Shown here piece by piece: positions 1-7,611 of a stretch of 32,373 bases of DNA. The position numbers and the translations under genes are program-made. A model generated the notes under the pieces. The model saw only the letters and a list, made by a program, of their open reading frames with translations. It did no database searches and was not told the origin of the DNA. Each line of letters begins with the position of its first letter. Position 1 is the first letter of the stretch. The stretch spans positions 1 to 32,373 of the forward strand of contig PKUI01000128.1 of NCBI GenBank assembly GCA_002869605.1, read 5' to 3'. This DNA comes from Desulfuromonas sp. Its GTDB lineage: Bacteria; Desulfobacterota; Desulfuromonadia; Desulfuromonadales; SZUA-401.

Positions 1-2
1 CC

Positions 3-1124
3 GGAGGGGAGACACGTCAGGAGTCTTCACGGATCGGAATCGAATGCTGTGGAGAAGAGACCGATTATGTTCTCCTGCATGACAGTGTGAGACCTTTCTT
101 GCCCCAGAAGGTCGTCGGTGAACTCGTTGAGGCCGTCAAAGCCCATGGCGCTGTGGATACGGTCATTGCCTCGTCAGACACCCTGGTTGAGGTCGACCCG
201 GAGGGCTTTATTACGCATATTCCTGACCGTTCAATGTTTCGCCGAGGACAGACCCCCCAGGCCTTTGCCCGTTCGCTAGTACTCAATGCTCATAGAGACG
301 CGATAGCGAATCAGATAGAGAATGCAACGGATGATTGCCAGTTGGTCATGCGTCTCGGGCATAAGGTTTTTTGTGTGCCCGGTGATGAACAGAATATCAA
401 GATAACCTACCCGATCGACATGCATCTGGCCGACAAGCTCTTCCAGCTTCGTCAAGAAGTTGCAGGAGCCATTGACGATCAGGTGATTGAGGCCCTACGA
501 GAGAAGGTGGTTGTGGTTATTGGGGGGACCGAAGGCATCGGGCTGGCTCTGTGTGAGCAGCTTAAAAATATCGGTTCCATGGTGGTGCCTCTGAGCCGTC
601 GTAGTACGCCACCACTCGATGTGGCGAAACTCTCTTCGGTGGAGGAGGGCTTCCAGCGTGTCGTGAAGCAGTTTGGCCGTATAGACCATGTGGTTAATTG
701 TGCAGGGGACCTTTCCCGGAAGAATGTTGAGTTCATGTCGGCCCAAGAGTGGCGGGATGTTTGGTCGGTCAATATGGATGGTTGTTTTTACGTTGCCAAG
801 GCCGCCATCGGCTATCTAAGGGAAAGCAATGGTAGCTTACTGTATGTGGGGTCTAGCTCTTATACCAGGGGCAGGGGAGGGTATGCCGCCTATAGCAGTT
901 CCAAGGCGGCCCTTGTGAACTTTGTGCAGGCACTAGCAGAAGAATTATCACGTGACCAAATCAGGGTAAATGTTGTCAGCCCGGGAAGGGTACATACGGC
1001 AATGCGGACGAGAAATTTTGGTCAAGAACCGTTGGAGAGCCTTCTCGACCCGCAGGATGTGGCCGTCGAAATGGTCAGAGCCTTGGCGATGGAGACCTCA
1101 GGGAGTGTTTTTGAAGTGAGGTGA
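3..1124 (+). CDS. Bifunctional IspD-like cytidylyltransferase / short-chain dehydrogenase (5' end outside window)
   Basis: The reading frame is open from the left edge, so the N-terminus is missing. The first residues read GGETRQESS and the next block is YVLLHDSVRPFL, both matching the conserved GGxxRxxS and HDxxRPF segments of IspD/TarI nucleotidyltransferases. A GTG at 87 lies inside the second motif and is not a real start. After the cytidylyltransferase part comes a complete Rossmann short-chain reductase: GGTEGIG cofactor loop (522-542), an NCAG motif, catalytic Ser in VGSSS, and YxxxK (Tyr at 891, Lys at 903). This order matches the known Haemophilus Bcs1/Acs1 fusion, which makes CDP-ribitol from ribulose 5-phosphate. 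A cell-surface glycan role fits the glycosyltransferase downstream. The exact sugar is inferred; a different pentitol or polyol phosphate is possible. The gap to the next gene is 63 bases. Confidence 0.85.
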   Translation, partial: GGETRQESSRIGIECCGEETDYVLLHDSVRPFLPQKVVGELVEAVKAHGAVDTVIASSDTLVEVDPEGFITHIPDRSMFRRGQTPQAFARSLVLNAHRDAIANQIENATDDCQLVMRLGHKVFCVPGDEQNIKITYPIDMHLADKLFQLRQEVAGAIDDQVIEALREKVVVVIGGTEGIGLALCEQLKNIGSMVVPLSRRSTPPLDVAKLSSVEEGFQRVVKQFGRIDHVVNCAGDLSRKNVEFMSAQEWRDVWSVNMDGCFYVAKAAIGYLRESNGSLLYVGSSSYTRGRGGYAAYSSSKAALVNFVQALAEELSRDQIRVNVVSPGRVHTAMRTRNFGQEPLESLLDPQDVAVEMVRALAMETSGSVFEVR

Positions 1125-1187
1125 CCGATCTGGAGTCAAGAGGTTTTTCTTTGTTAAACGCACGCACTACAGTGCTCGGGAGTTTTT

Positions 1188-2543
1188 GTGAAATCAATTG
1201 TGATTGGTGCTGGTCCAACAGGGCTTGGTGCCGCTTACCGGTTGCATGAGCTTGGCCAATCCGATTGGCAGGTTTTCGAACGTTCACCGTACGTTGGGGG
1301 GCTTTCAGCGTCATTCGTAGATGATGCAGGATTTACCTGGGACGTCGGGGGGCATGTTCTTTTCTCGCACTACGATTACTTTGATCGGGTTGTCGAAGAG
1401 GCCCTGCGGGGCGCTTATCTTCAGCACATGAGAGAGAGTTGGGTGCGCATCCTTGATACCTGGGTCCCATACCCCTTCCAGAACAATATCCGCCACCTTC
1501 CGAGTACCGCAAGGGATGAATGTGTCGACGGATTGAGGTCTTTGCCGGGGCAGGCTGATATGGCGAGCAACTTTAAGCAGTGGATGGATGAAGTATTTGG
1601 AGCCGGTATCGTCAAGTATTTCATGGCGCCTTACAACTTCAAGGTTTGGGCTACGCCGGCAGAGTTGATGAGCAAGGACTGGATCGCCGAGCGGGTCAGC
1701 GTTGTCGACCTGGACCGTATTGAACAAAACATTGCGAAAGGTCGTGATGATCTCTCCTGGGGGCCGAATAATACGTTCAAGTTCCCACGGCAGGGGGGGA
1801 CGAGGGCGATTTTCGATGGTGTCGCTGATGGGCTGCAGGGGAAAGTCAAGAACGGTCATGAACTGGTCAGTTTGGACGTTGAACGCAAACTGCTTACGTT
1901 TGCCAATGGTGTCACGCAGGAGTATGACACCCTGGTTTCGACCATGCCGGTTGATCAGCTTGTGGCTTGTTGCGGAAATTGAGCCCCTCAGCATGTCCGT
2001 GAGGCGGCAACACAACTGGTTCACAATAGCGTTTATGTCGTGGGCTTGGGTTTTTCCGGCAGGCGCGTTGATAGCAAGTGTTGGATGTATTTCCCTGATG
2101 ACAATTGTCCCTTTTACCGGGTGACAAACTTTCACAACTACTCCCCTTTCAATGTCCCGAATGGTGAGGTCGACAAGTATTTTTACCTGATGTGTGAAGT
2201 GAGTTATTCGTCTTATAAGCCGGTGCAGAAGGAAACGGTTGTCGAGTCGACCATCCAGGGGCTTCTCAATAGCGGGGTGATTGACCAAAAAGATCGTGAA
2301 TCTATTGTTAGTCGTTATCTGTTGGATGTTCCCTATGCCTATCCGGTGCCGACGATGGGGCGGGATCAGGCGCTTAATGAAATCAACACCTGGCTTGAGT
2401 CCCATTCAATTTTTTCGCGGGGACGTTTTGGGGCCTGGAGATATGAGGTTGGCAACATGGACCATTCTTTCATGCAGGGGGTCGAGGTAGTAGACCGTAT
2501 CCTGCGGGACCAGTCTGAAACGACGCTTCGAGGCTGTTGTTGA
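1188..2543 (+). pseudogene. FAD-dependent oxidoreductase (UDP-galactopyranose mutase / protoporphyrinogen oxidase-like), interrupted by one in-frame TGA
   Basis: Translation from GTG 1188 gives an FAD-binding N-terminus (VIGAGPTGLGAAYRL), the GGLS motif, a DVGGHVLF segment and the YNFKVWATPAEL block typical of the NAD(P)/FAD amine-oxidase-like enzymes of glycan clusters. A TGA at 1980-1982 stops the frame. The same frame then continues without further stops to 2543 and encodes the expected C-terminal part (HNSVYVVGLG, WMYFPDDNCPFYR, NYSP, and a final GNMDHS segment). Total length is 451 codons, normal for the family, so no bases appear to be missing. The downstream piece has an ATG at 2040 but no ribosome-binding site, so it is unlikely to be made separately. 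The likely explanations are a nonsense mutation or base-call error; UGA recoding is possible but unsupported for this family. Confidence 0.75.
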
Positions 2544-2571
2544 GGCGATCCATGTCCGGGGGCTGGTTACG

Positions 2572-3657
2572 TTGAAAATCCAGATTTTGAAAGCTCTTGA
2601 TCGGATCATAGGGGGGCTGCTGGTTGCGGTTGTGCCGGTTCCTAGGGTGCGACAAAAATCTACTGTTCGCTCTGTTTTGGTGGTCCGACCGGGGGGGATA
2701 GGGGATGCTGTTCTTCTTGTCCCGTTGCTTCAGAGGATTAATACTGCCTATCCTGAGGCCTCAATTGAAATTCTTGCCGAGAAACGTAATGCCGACATAT
2801 TTAGGCTTTGTCCTGTGGTTGGGGAGGTGTTTCGCTACGACATTCTGCCCGAGTTCTTAAGGGTGTTACGTCGGCGTTATGACGTTGTGATCGATTCTGA
2901 GCAGTGGCACCGTTTGTCGGCACTTACGGTCAGGTTTGTCCGCTCCGAGATGAAAATAGGCTTTGCTACCAATAGCCGCAAAAGATGCTTCACTCATCCG
3001 ATCGCGTACCGACATGATGAGTACGAGTTGCAAAGTTTCTCAAACCTCTTACGGCCGTTGGGTTTAAATGTTGCGCAGGATAAGGGACCCTTTTTGAAAA
3101 TTCCCGAGGGCGTGTTTCGTGAGTTGACAGAAAAGAGGTCGCTGGCTGAAGAGGGGGGGTGGGTTGTGATATTCCCCGGGGCGAGTATCCCCGAACGACG
3201 CTGGGGGGGGCAAAAGTTTCACGAGGTCGCCAGGGGGGTCCTGGAGCAAGGCTTGCGGGTGGTAATTGTCGGTGGTCTACAAGATGTGTCCGAAGCTGAA
3301 GATATAGCCTCGGGGTTGGATGTCGTAAATCTAGCCGGCAGAACAGATTTGGTCCAAACTGCAGCTATTTTGGGGCGAAGTGTTTTGCTGGTCAGTGGGG
3401 ACTCGGGTCTTCTGCATGTTGCCGTAGGACTTGGGGTGCCTACGGTTTCAATTTTTGGACCAGGGATAGAGAAGAAATGGGCGCCGAAAGGGAGGGAGCA
3501 TCGGGTCATTAATCGGCGGCTTCCATGCTCCCCATGCACGAGGTTTGGATATACTCCAAAGTGCGAACGTCATGTCGAGTGTATGAATGGTGTAGATGCA
3601 CAGACGGTGTTGGTTGAGGCTCTAGAGTTGCTGTTGCAAGGTGAGGAGCGAGCGTGA
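2572..3657 (+). CDS. Glycosyltransferase family 9 (heptosyltransferase-like)
   Basis: The protein has about 361 residues and resembles ADP-heptose:LPS heptosyltransferases. An N-terminal VLVVRPGGIGDAVLLVPLL segment is the acceptor-side motif of the family. A C-terminal SGDSGLLHVAVGLGVPTVSIFGP block is the GT9 donor-binding motif. The C-terminus carries several cysteines (CSPC and later C residues), common in this family. It probably transfers a heptose or related sugar to lipid A-core or another surface glycan at the cytoplasmic face; donor and acceptor cannot be read from sequence. The start is a TTG at 2572 behind a G-rich stretch, so the first few residues are uncertain. It overlaps the prepilin peptidase start by 4 bases (GTGA). 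The gene contains several G-tracts of 6-8 bases. Confidence 0.9.
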   Translation: MKIQILKALDRIIGGLLVAVVPVPRVRQKSTVRSVLVVRPGGIGDAVLLVPLLQRINTAYPEASIEILAEKRNADIFRLCPVVGEVFRYDILPEFLRVLRRRYDVVIDSEQWHRLSALTVRFVRSEMKIGFATNSRKRCFTHPIAYRHDEYELQSFSNLLRPLGLNVAQDKGPFLKIPEGVFRELTEKRSLAEEGGWVVIFPGASIPERRWGGQKFHEVARGVLEQGLRVVIVGGLQDVSEAEDIASGLDVVNLAGRTDLVQTAAILGRSVLLVSGDSGLLHVAVGLGVPTVSIFGPGIEKKWAPKGREHRVINRRLPCSPCTRFGYTPKCERHVECMNGVDAQTVLVEALELLLQGEERA

Positions 3658-4436
3658 GTGTACAGGTAGTGATTTGGGTGGTTTTGGCGTGTGTTTTTGT
3701 TTTTGGAACCGTTATTGGCTCGTTTCTGAACGTTTGCATTGCCAGGGTTCCCGCTGGTGAATCTGTCGTGTCTCCTCGCTCAAAGTGTCCTGAGTGCGGA
3801 ACGTTTATCTCTTGGTATCAGAATATTCCGTTGCTCAGTTATATGTTTCTGCGCGGACGCTGTGCTGGGTGCGGGGTGAAGATTTCATTACGTTACCCTC
3901 TGGTTGAGTTGCTGACGGGGATACTGTTTGTCGCAGTTTTATGGTATTTCGGACTAGGTTTCGCATCCCCAGTTTTCTGGGTGTTTGTTTCACTGCTGAT
4001 CTGCATATCCTTTATCGATTATGACCATCAGATCATCCCCAACGTGATCAGCTTGCCGGGGATTGTTCTCGGTTTTGTTTTTAGTTTTCTACTTCCTGGG
4101 ATGCCTTGGCTCGACTCCCTGCTTGGCATCGTCGCCGGAGGTGGGAGTCTCTGGCTTGTGGCCTTCATTTATTACCTATTGACCCGGGCTGAGGGCATGG
4201 GGATGGGGGACGTGAAGCTGTTGGCTATGATCGGGGCTTTTTTGGGCTACCAGGCGGTGTTGCCGGTCATTTTCATTGCCTCGTTGCTTGGATCAGTTGT
4301 CGGTATTTTGTTGATGGTCATCACCCGTTCCGGGAGGAAACTGGCCATCCCTTTTGGCCCCTACCTCTCGATGGCAGCGCTCATTACCCTGCTGTGGGGA
4401 GATGCTTTGCTCAAATGGTACTTATCATTCCTCTAA
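3654..4436 (+). CDS. pilD: Prepilin peptidase / N-methyltransferase (type IV leader peptidase, A24 family)
   Basis: The 260-residue polytopic membrane protein cleaves the short leader of type IV prepilins and methylates the new N-terminus. The GSFLNVCIAR segment near residue 22 and two CxxC pairs (Cys45/48 and Cys70/73) form the zinc-binding cytoplasmic domain of the bifunctional enzymes. The catalytic aspartates lie in FIDYDHQIIPN (Asp122) and GMGMGDVKLL (Asp186), as expected for aspartyl prepilin peptidases. Several hydrophobic segments follow. The GTG start overlaps the stop of the glycosyltransferase gene, so it is translationally coupled to the glycan operon rather than the pil operon that begins 150 bases later under its own promoter. 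Confidence 0.96.
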   Translation: MSVQVVIWVVLACVFVFGTVIGSFLNVCIARVPAGESVVSPRSKCPECGTFISWYQNIPLLSYMFLRGRCAGCGVKISLRYPLVELLTGILFVAVLWYFGLGFASPVFWVFVSLLICISFIDYDHQIIPNVISLPGIVLGFVFSFLLPGMPWLDSLLGIVAGGGSLWLVAFIYYLLTRAEGMGMGDVKLLAMIGAFLGYQAVLPVIFIASLLGSVVGILLMVITRSGRKLAIPFGPYLSMAALITLLWGDALLKWYLSFL

Positions 4437-4494
4437 TTGCCACTCTGTGACATATAAATCACCTATAGTTTTACCTATTTTATATCTATTTTCC

Positions 4495-4522
4495 TTGACA
4501 CGAATATTCAGTCGATTATAAT
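4495..4522 (+). promoter_or_regulatory. Sigma-70 promoter of the HTH-pilMNOPQ operon
   Basis: TTGACA at 4495-4500 and TATAAT at 4517-4522 both match the sigma-70 consensus perfectly, separated by 16 bases. The surrounding 4437-4590 region is AT-rich and non-coding. Transcription would start near 4529, about 60 bases before the HTH gene. Confidence 0.8.
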
Positions 4523-4591
4523 TCGGCCTAATTTGACGTTTCTGTATAGTTCAATCTGTGTAACGATAAATTTTAAGTGCAAGGTAGTGCC

Positions 4592-4792
4592 GTGTCTGGA
4601 AATCATGTGAAGAAAATGCGGGAATCGCTCTTGATGACGAAGGCTGAGCTTGCGCGCAAGGCCGGAGTGTCACCTCTGACGGTCGATCGACTCGAAAAGG
4701 GTGGAGGGTGTCGGGTTTCTACCAAACGGAAGATATTGCTCGCCCTGGGGCTGAAGCTTGAAGATCGCCACCGGGTTTTTCCGGAAGAGTAG
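4592..4792 (+). CDS. Small XRE-family helix-turn-helix protein
   Basis: The 66-residue protein is almost entirely one Cro/CI-type helix-turn-helix: KMRESLLMTKAELARKAGVS, then PLTVDRLEKG and KRKILLALGL. There is no sensor or dimerisation domain. I chose the GTG at 4592 because AAGG lies at 4581-4584; a GTG at 4577 would add five residues and lacks a ribosome-binding site. It is the first gene after the strong promoter at 4495-4522 and sits 39 bases before pilM, so it is co-transcribed with the pilus assembly genes. It may autoregulate this promoter, but no operator has been identified. Confidence 0.85.
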   Translation: MSGNHVKKMRESLLMTKAELARKAGVSPLTVDRLEKGGGCRVSTKRKILLALGLKLEDRHRVFPEE

Positions 4793-4831
4793 TGTAGTGT
4801 CAACTCTAAAACTCAACCACGAGGGTTGGAT

Positions 4832-5884
4832 ATGTTTTTAAAGGGCAAGAAGGACCTGATCGGAATTGACATCGGTTCAAGTGCCGTGAAGCTGGTGCAA
4901 CTCAAGGAGTCCAAGGGGGTGTATCGTCTTCAGGCGTACGGTATCAAAGAGTTGCCGACAGAGGCGATTGTGGACAATGCGATCATGGACAACACGGCAG
5001 TTGTCGATGCGGTGTCGGAATTGCTTGCCGAGACAAAGATCAAGGTTAAGAACGTAGCGACTTCAATCTCTGGGCATTCGGTGATAATACGAAAAATTTC
5101 GCTACCGACGATGCCTGAAGATGAGCTAGAGAAGTCGATTCAGTACGAAGCAGAACAGTACATCCCTTTTGAGATCAATGAGGTTTTTCTCGACTTTCAG
5201 ATTCTTGGTACGGACCCTGATGACCCCTCGCAGATGAAGGTCCTCCTGGTGGCGGCGAAAAAGGATTTTGTGAACGACTATCTCGCCGTGTTCAGGGAGG
5301 CTGGCTTAAACCCTGTGGTGGTAGATATTGATGGCTTCGCTGCGCAAAACATGTTCGAGGCCAATTATGGCTTGGCCGATGAGGAAATCTTCGCATTGGT
5401 GAATATGGGCGCCAGTGCCATTAATATCAATATCATCAAAGGGGGCGAGTCGGTGTTTACCCGGGATATCCAGACCGGGGGGCATTCGGTTAACGAAGAG
5501 TTGCAAAAGCGCCTGGGGCTCACCGAGGAAGACGCCGAACGGGCAAAGCTCGGAGCCTCTGTCGATGGTGTTGATCCTGCAACCCTCAAGGAGATCATCG
5601 CCGATACGGCAGCCAATATTGCTCAGGAGGTTCAGAGATCCTTGGATTTCTTTTCGGCAACCTCTGCCGATGAACGAGTTCAAAAAGTATTCCTGGCCGG
5701 TGGGGTTTCCAAGATGGCCGAGGTGGGTGAGTCGCTCCAGACGCGTTTGGGAATTCCTGTTGAAGTAGTCGATCCTTTCAAGGGGATTGTGGCATCGTCT
5801 AAGGACGAGGAAGCGTTGGCAGAAGTTGGGCCCACCCTTTCTGTTGCCTTGGGGCTGGCGATGAGACGGGTAGGTGATGCATGA
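4832..5884 (+). CDS. pilM: Type IV pilus inner-membrane platform protein PilM
   Basis: This 350-residue actin-like cytoplasmic protein binds the N-terminal tail of PilN and links the pilus motor to the alignment complex. The N-terminus has the phosphate-1 motif GIDIGSSAVKLVQL, and a second actin-fold glycine motif, FLAGGVSKM, lies near residue 285. The segment EYIPFEINEV-like (EAEQYIPFEI) is characteristic of PilM. ATG 4832 was chosen because GAGGG (4821-4825) lies just ahead; a TTG at 4826 would add two residues. The stop overlaps the pilN start (ATGA). Confidence 0.96.
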   Translation: MFLKGKKDLIGIDIGSSAVKLVQLKESKGVYRLQAYGIKELPTEAIVDNAIMDNTAVVDAVSELLAETKIKVKNVATSISGHSVIIRKISLPTMPEDELEKSIQYEAEQYIPFEINEVFLDFQILGTDPDDPSQMKVLLVAAKKDFVNDYLAVFREAGLNPVVVDIDGFAAQNMFEANYGLADEEIFALVNMGASAININIIKGGESVFTRDIQTGGHSVNEELQKRLGLTEEDAERAKLGASVDGVDPATLKEIIADTAANIAQEVQRSLDFFSATSADERVQKVFLAGGVSKMAEVGESLQTRLGIPVEVVDPFKGIVASSKDEEALAEVGPTLSVALGLAMRRVGDA

Positions 5885-6414
5885 TCCGAATTAATTTATT
5901 GCCCGTCAGGGCTGCACAGAAAAAAGAAAAGCTTATTTCTCAGATTGTGATTCTTGTGGGGTCTATTGTTTTGGTTGGCCTTGCCTGTTCTGCTGTCCAA
6001 GGGTTGTTGGGGGGCAAGATCTCGGATGCCGAACAGAAGATCTCGACTACGAAAAATGAGATCCGAAGATTGGATAAGAAGATCGGTGAGGTTGATAAGA
6101 TAAAGCAACTGACGGCTGATCTTGATTCTAAGAAAAAGGTGCTGGAGGATCTCGATGCCGGGAGGACGGGCCCCGTCAAGTGGCTGGATGAATTGAGTAG
6201 CGTGATTCCGGATAAGGTGTGGATCAACTCTCTTCAGGTGGCCAATGGAAAGGTTTCACTGAATGGAACTGGAACTACGGAAGAGGTGATTGCAGTTTTC
6301 ATGCGAGATCTAGAGGCTTCTCCTTATTATGTGGGGGTTGATCTCGGTGCAGTTAAGCGTGGCAAGCAGGGAAACAGTTTCGATCTGACTTGTCGTCTAG
6401 AGTCACCTAAGTAG
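5881..6414 (+). CDS. pilN: Type IV pilus assembly protein PilN
   Basis: The 177-residue bitopic inner-membrane protein begins with MIRINLLPVR, the short cytoplasmic motif that docks onto PilM. A transmembrane helix follows at about residues 20-40. A coiled coil (SDAEQKISTTKNEIRRLDKKIGEV) leads to a periplasmic ferredoxin-like domain beginning near the VKWLDELSSVIPDKVWINSLQV segment. It heterodimerises with PilO. The start overlaps the pilM stop by 4 bases, indicating translational coupling. Confidence 0.95.
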   Translation: MIRINLLPVRAAQKKEKLISQIVILVGSIVLVGLACSAVQGLLGGKISDAEQKISTTKNEIRRLDKKIGEVDKIKQLTADLDSKKKVLEDLDAGRTGPVKWLDELSSVIPDKVWINSLQVANGKVSLNGTGTTEEVIAVFMRDLEASPYYVGVDLGAVKRGKQGNSFDLTCRLESPK

Positions 6415-6443
6415 TTGTCGCGGCCCGTAAAGGATACTCACGT

Positions 6444-7049
6444 ATGGATCCAAGAGTAGAGAAAATACTTAAACTGCCTGCAAAAATCAGGGCGATTATC
6501 TTGGTTGTCGTCCTGGTTGTGGAAGTTGTGGCATTTTACTTCATGATGTATGCACCACAGCTGGAAGAGTACAGCAAGCTGAAAGATCAGCTTACTGGGT
6601 TGACTGCTCAAGTCTCACAGAAGCGCGCCATTGCAGGGAGGCTGGAAAAGTTTAAGAAAGATTATGCGAAGGCCCAGGAGGAGCTCAAACGGGCGCTTGA
6701 ACAACTGCCGGATAAACAGGAAATCCCTTCTTTGCTGACCAGTATTTCATCCGCAGCCAAGGACCAAGGGATGGACATTCTCTTGTTCCGTCCAGGCAGC
6801 GAGCGTAAGGAGGAGTTTTACGCGGTTGTGCCTGTGAATCTTGACATGCGCGGGACGTATCACGAGACAGCTCTTTTTTATGAGAGCCTGGCGAATTTGA
6901 CCAGGATCGTAAATGTAAAAAACTTTTCCCTGAAGAAAGCTAAGGGTCGGTTAAACGTCAAGTGTAATGTAGAGACTTATCGCTTCCTTGATGCATCGGA
7001 GATGCAACCGAAGAAGAAAAAGAAGAAAAAGAAGAAAAAGAAGAAATAA
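6444..7049 (+). CDS. pilO: Type IV pilus assembly protein PilO with a 12-lysine C-terminal tail
   Basis: The 201-residue protein has a short cytoplasmic N-terminus, one transmembrane helix (about residues 17-37), a periplasmic coiled coil (LEEYSKLKDQLTGLTAQVSQ) and the PilO ferredoxin-like domain (about residues 85-185). It pairs with PilN and binds PilP. The last 12 residues are all lysine, encoded by four exact copies of a 9-base unit at 7011-7046 immediately before the stop. This tail would lie in the periplasm. It is not a general feature of PilO and looks like repeat expansion. The gene is 29 bases after pilN. Confidence 0.94.
   Translation: MDPRVEKILKLPAKIRAIILVVVLVVEVVAFYFMMYAPQLEEYSKLKDQLTGLTAQVSQKRAIAGRLEKFKKDYAKAQEELKRALEQLPDKQEIPSLLTSISSAAKDQGMDILLFRPGSERKEEFYAVVPVNLDMRGTYHETALFYESLANLTRIVNVKNFSLKKAKGRLNVKCNVETYRFLDASEMQPKKKKKKKKKKKK
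7011..7046 (+). repeat. Tandem repeat (AAGAAGAAA)x4 at the 3' end of pilO
   Basis: Four perfect 9-base units encode KKK each and run directly into the TAA stop. Gain or loss of a unit changes tail length by three lysines without a frameshift. A slip of one base would instead remove the stop. Confidence 0.95.
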
Positions 7050-7073
7050 TAATTAGCGAGTAACCGTTACACT

Positions 7074-7610
7074 ATGAGGCTGTCCATGCTATCACGTTTT
7101 ATACTATTGGCTGGGTTGTTAGGCTTTCTTCTGGCTGGATGCGGGGGAGATACCGAGAGCACTCGAGCCGCAGGGGCAAAGAAGAAGAAGCCGACTGCAA
7201 AGAAATCTGCCACTGAAAAATCGATGGTTGTAGATGCCGATGAAAAGTCAGCACCTGATTATCGTTATGACCCGTTAGGGAAGCGTGATCCGTTCATGTC
7301 ACCCTTGGCCATGCTCGGGCCTATTGAGGATGAAGACTCCCCGATTACGCCTTTACAGCGTTATGATGTGAAACAATTTCGCTTAAATGGGGTCATTACC
7401 GGTCTTAAGATCCCTTCCGCCATGGTCAGGTCTCCAGATGGGAAGTCTTATATTCTAAAAATCGGAACAAAAATTGGCAAAAACGGCGGTAGGGTTGTGC
7501 GGATTACTGATGACGGTGTTTCGGTAGAGGAGATCCTCACGGATTTTTCCGGTGAGACGAGGGTGAATGAACTAATGATTGCCCTTCCGAAACGAAAAGG
7601 AGCTAGATGA
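7074..7610 (+). CDS. pilP: Type IV pilus lipoprotein PilP
   Basis: The 178-residue lipoprotein has a signal peptide ending in LLAGC, with Cys23 as the lipidation site. A lysine-rich flexible stretch (AKKKKPTAKKSATEKS) follows, then the conserved YRYDPLGKRDPF motif and a beta-rich homology domain (about residues 100-170, with FRLNGVI and SYILKIGTKIG) that contacts the PilQ secretin. It links the PilN/PilO inner-membrane complex to the outer-membrane pore. An alternative ATG at 7086 has a better-placed GAGG and would move the lipobox Cys to residue 19. The gene ends one base before the pilQ start. Confidence 0.94.
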   Translation: MRLSMLSRFILLAGLLGFLLAGCGGDTESTRAAGAKKKKPTAKKSATEKSMVVDADEKSAPDYRYDPLGKRDPFMSPLAMLGPIEDEDSPITPLQRYDVKQFRLNGVITGLKIPSAMVRSPDGKSYILKIGTKIGKNGGRVVRITDDGVSVEEILTDFSGETRVNELMIALPKRKGAR

Positions 7611-7611
7611 C

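Noticed and set aside
1983..2008. Hairpin after the TGA as proof of selenocysteine
   Set aside because: Loop sequence and the enzyme family do not fit known selenoproteins. Kept only as a point to check.
1311..2405. Long minus-strand open frame (364 codons) opposite the FAD gene
   Set aside because: It is the antisense shadow of a gene with clear FAD-enzyme motifs. The protein is Arg/His/Ile-rich with no recognisable domain.
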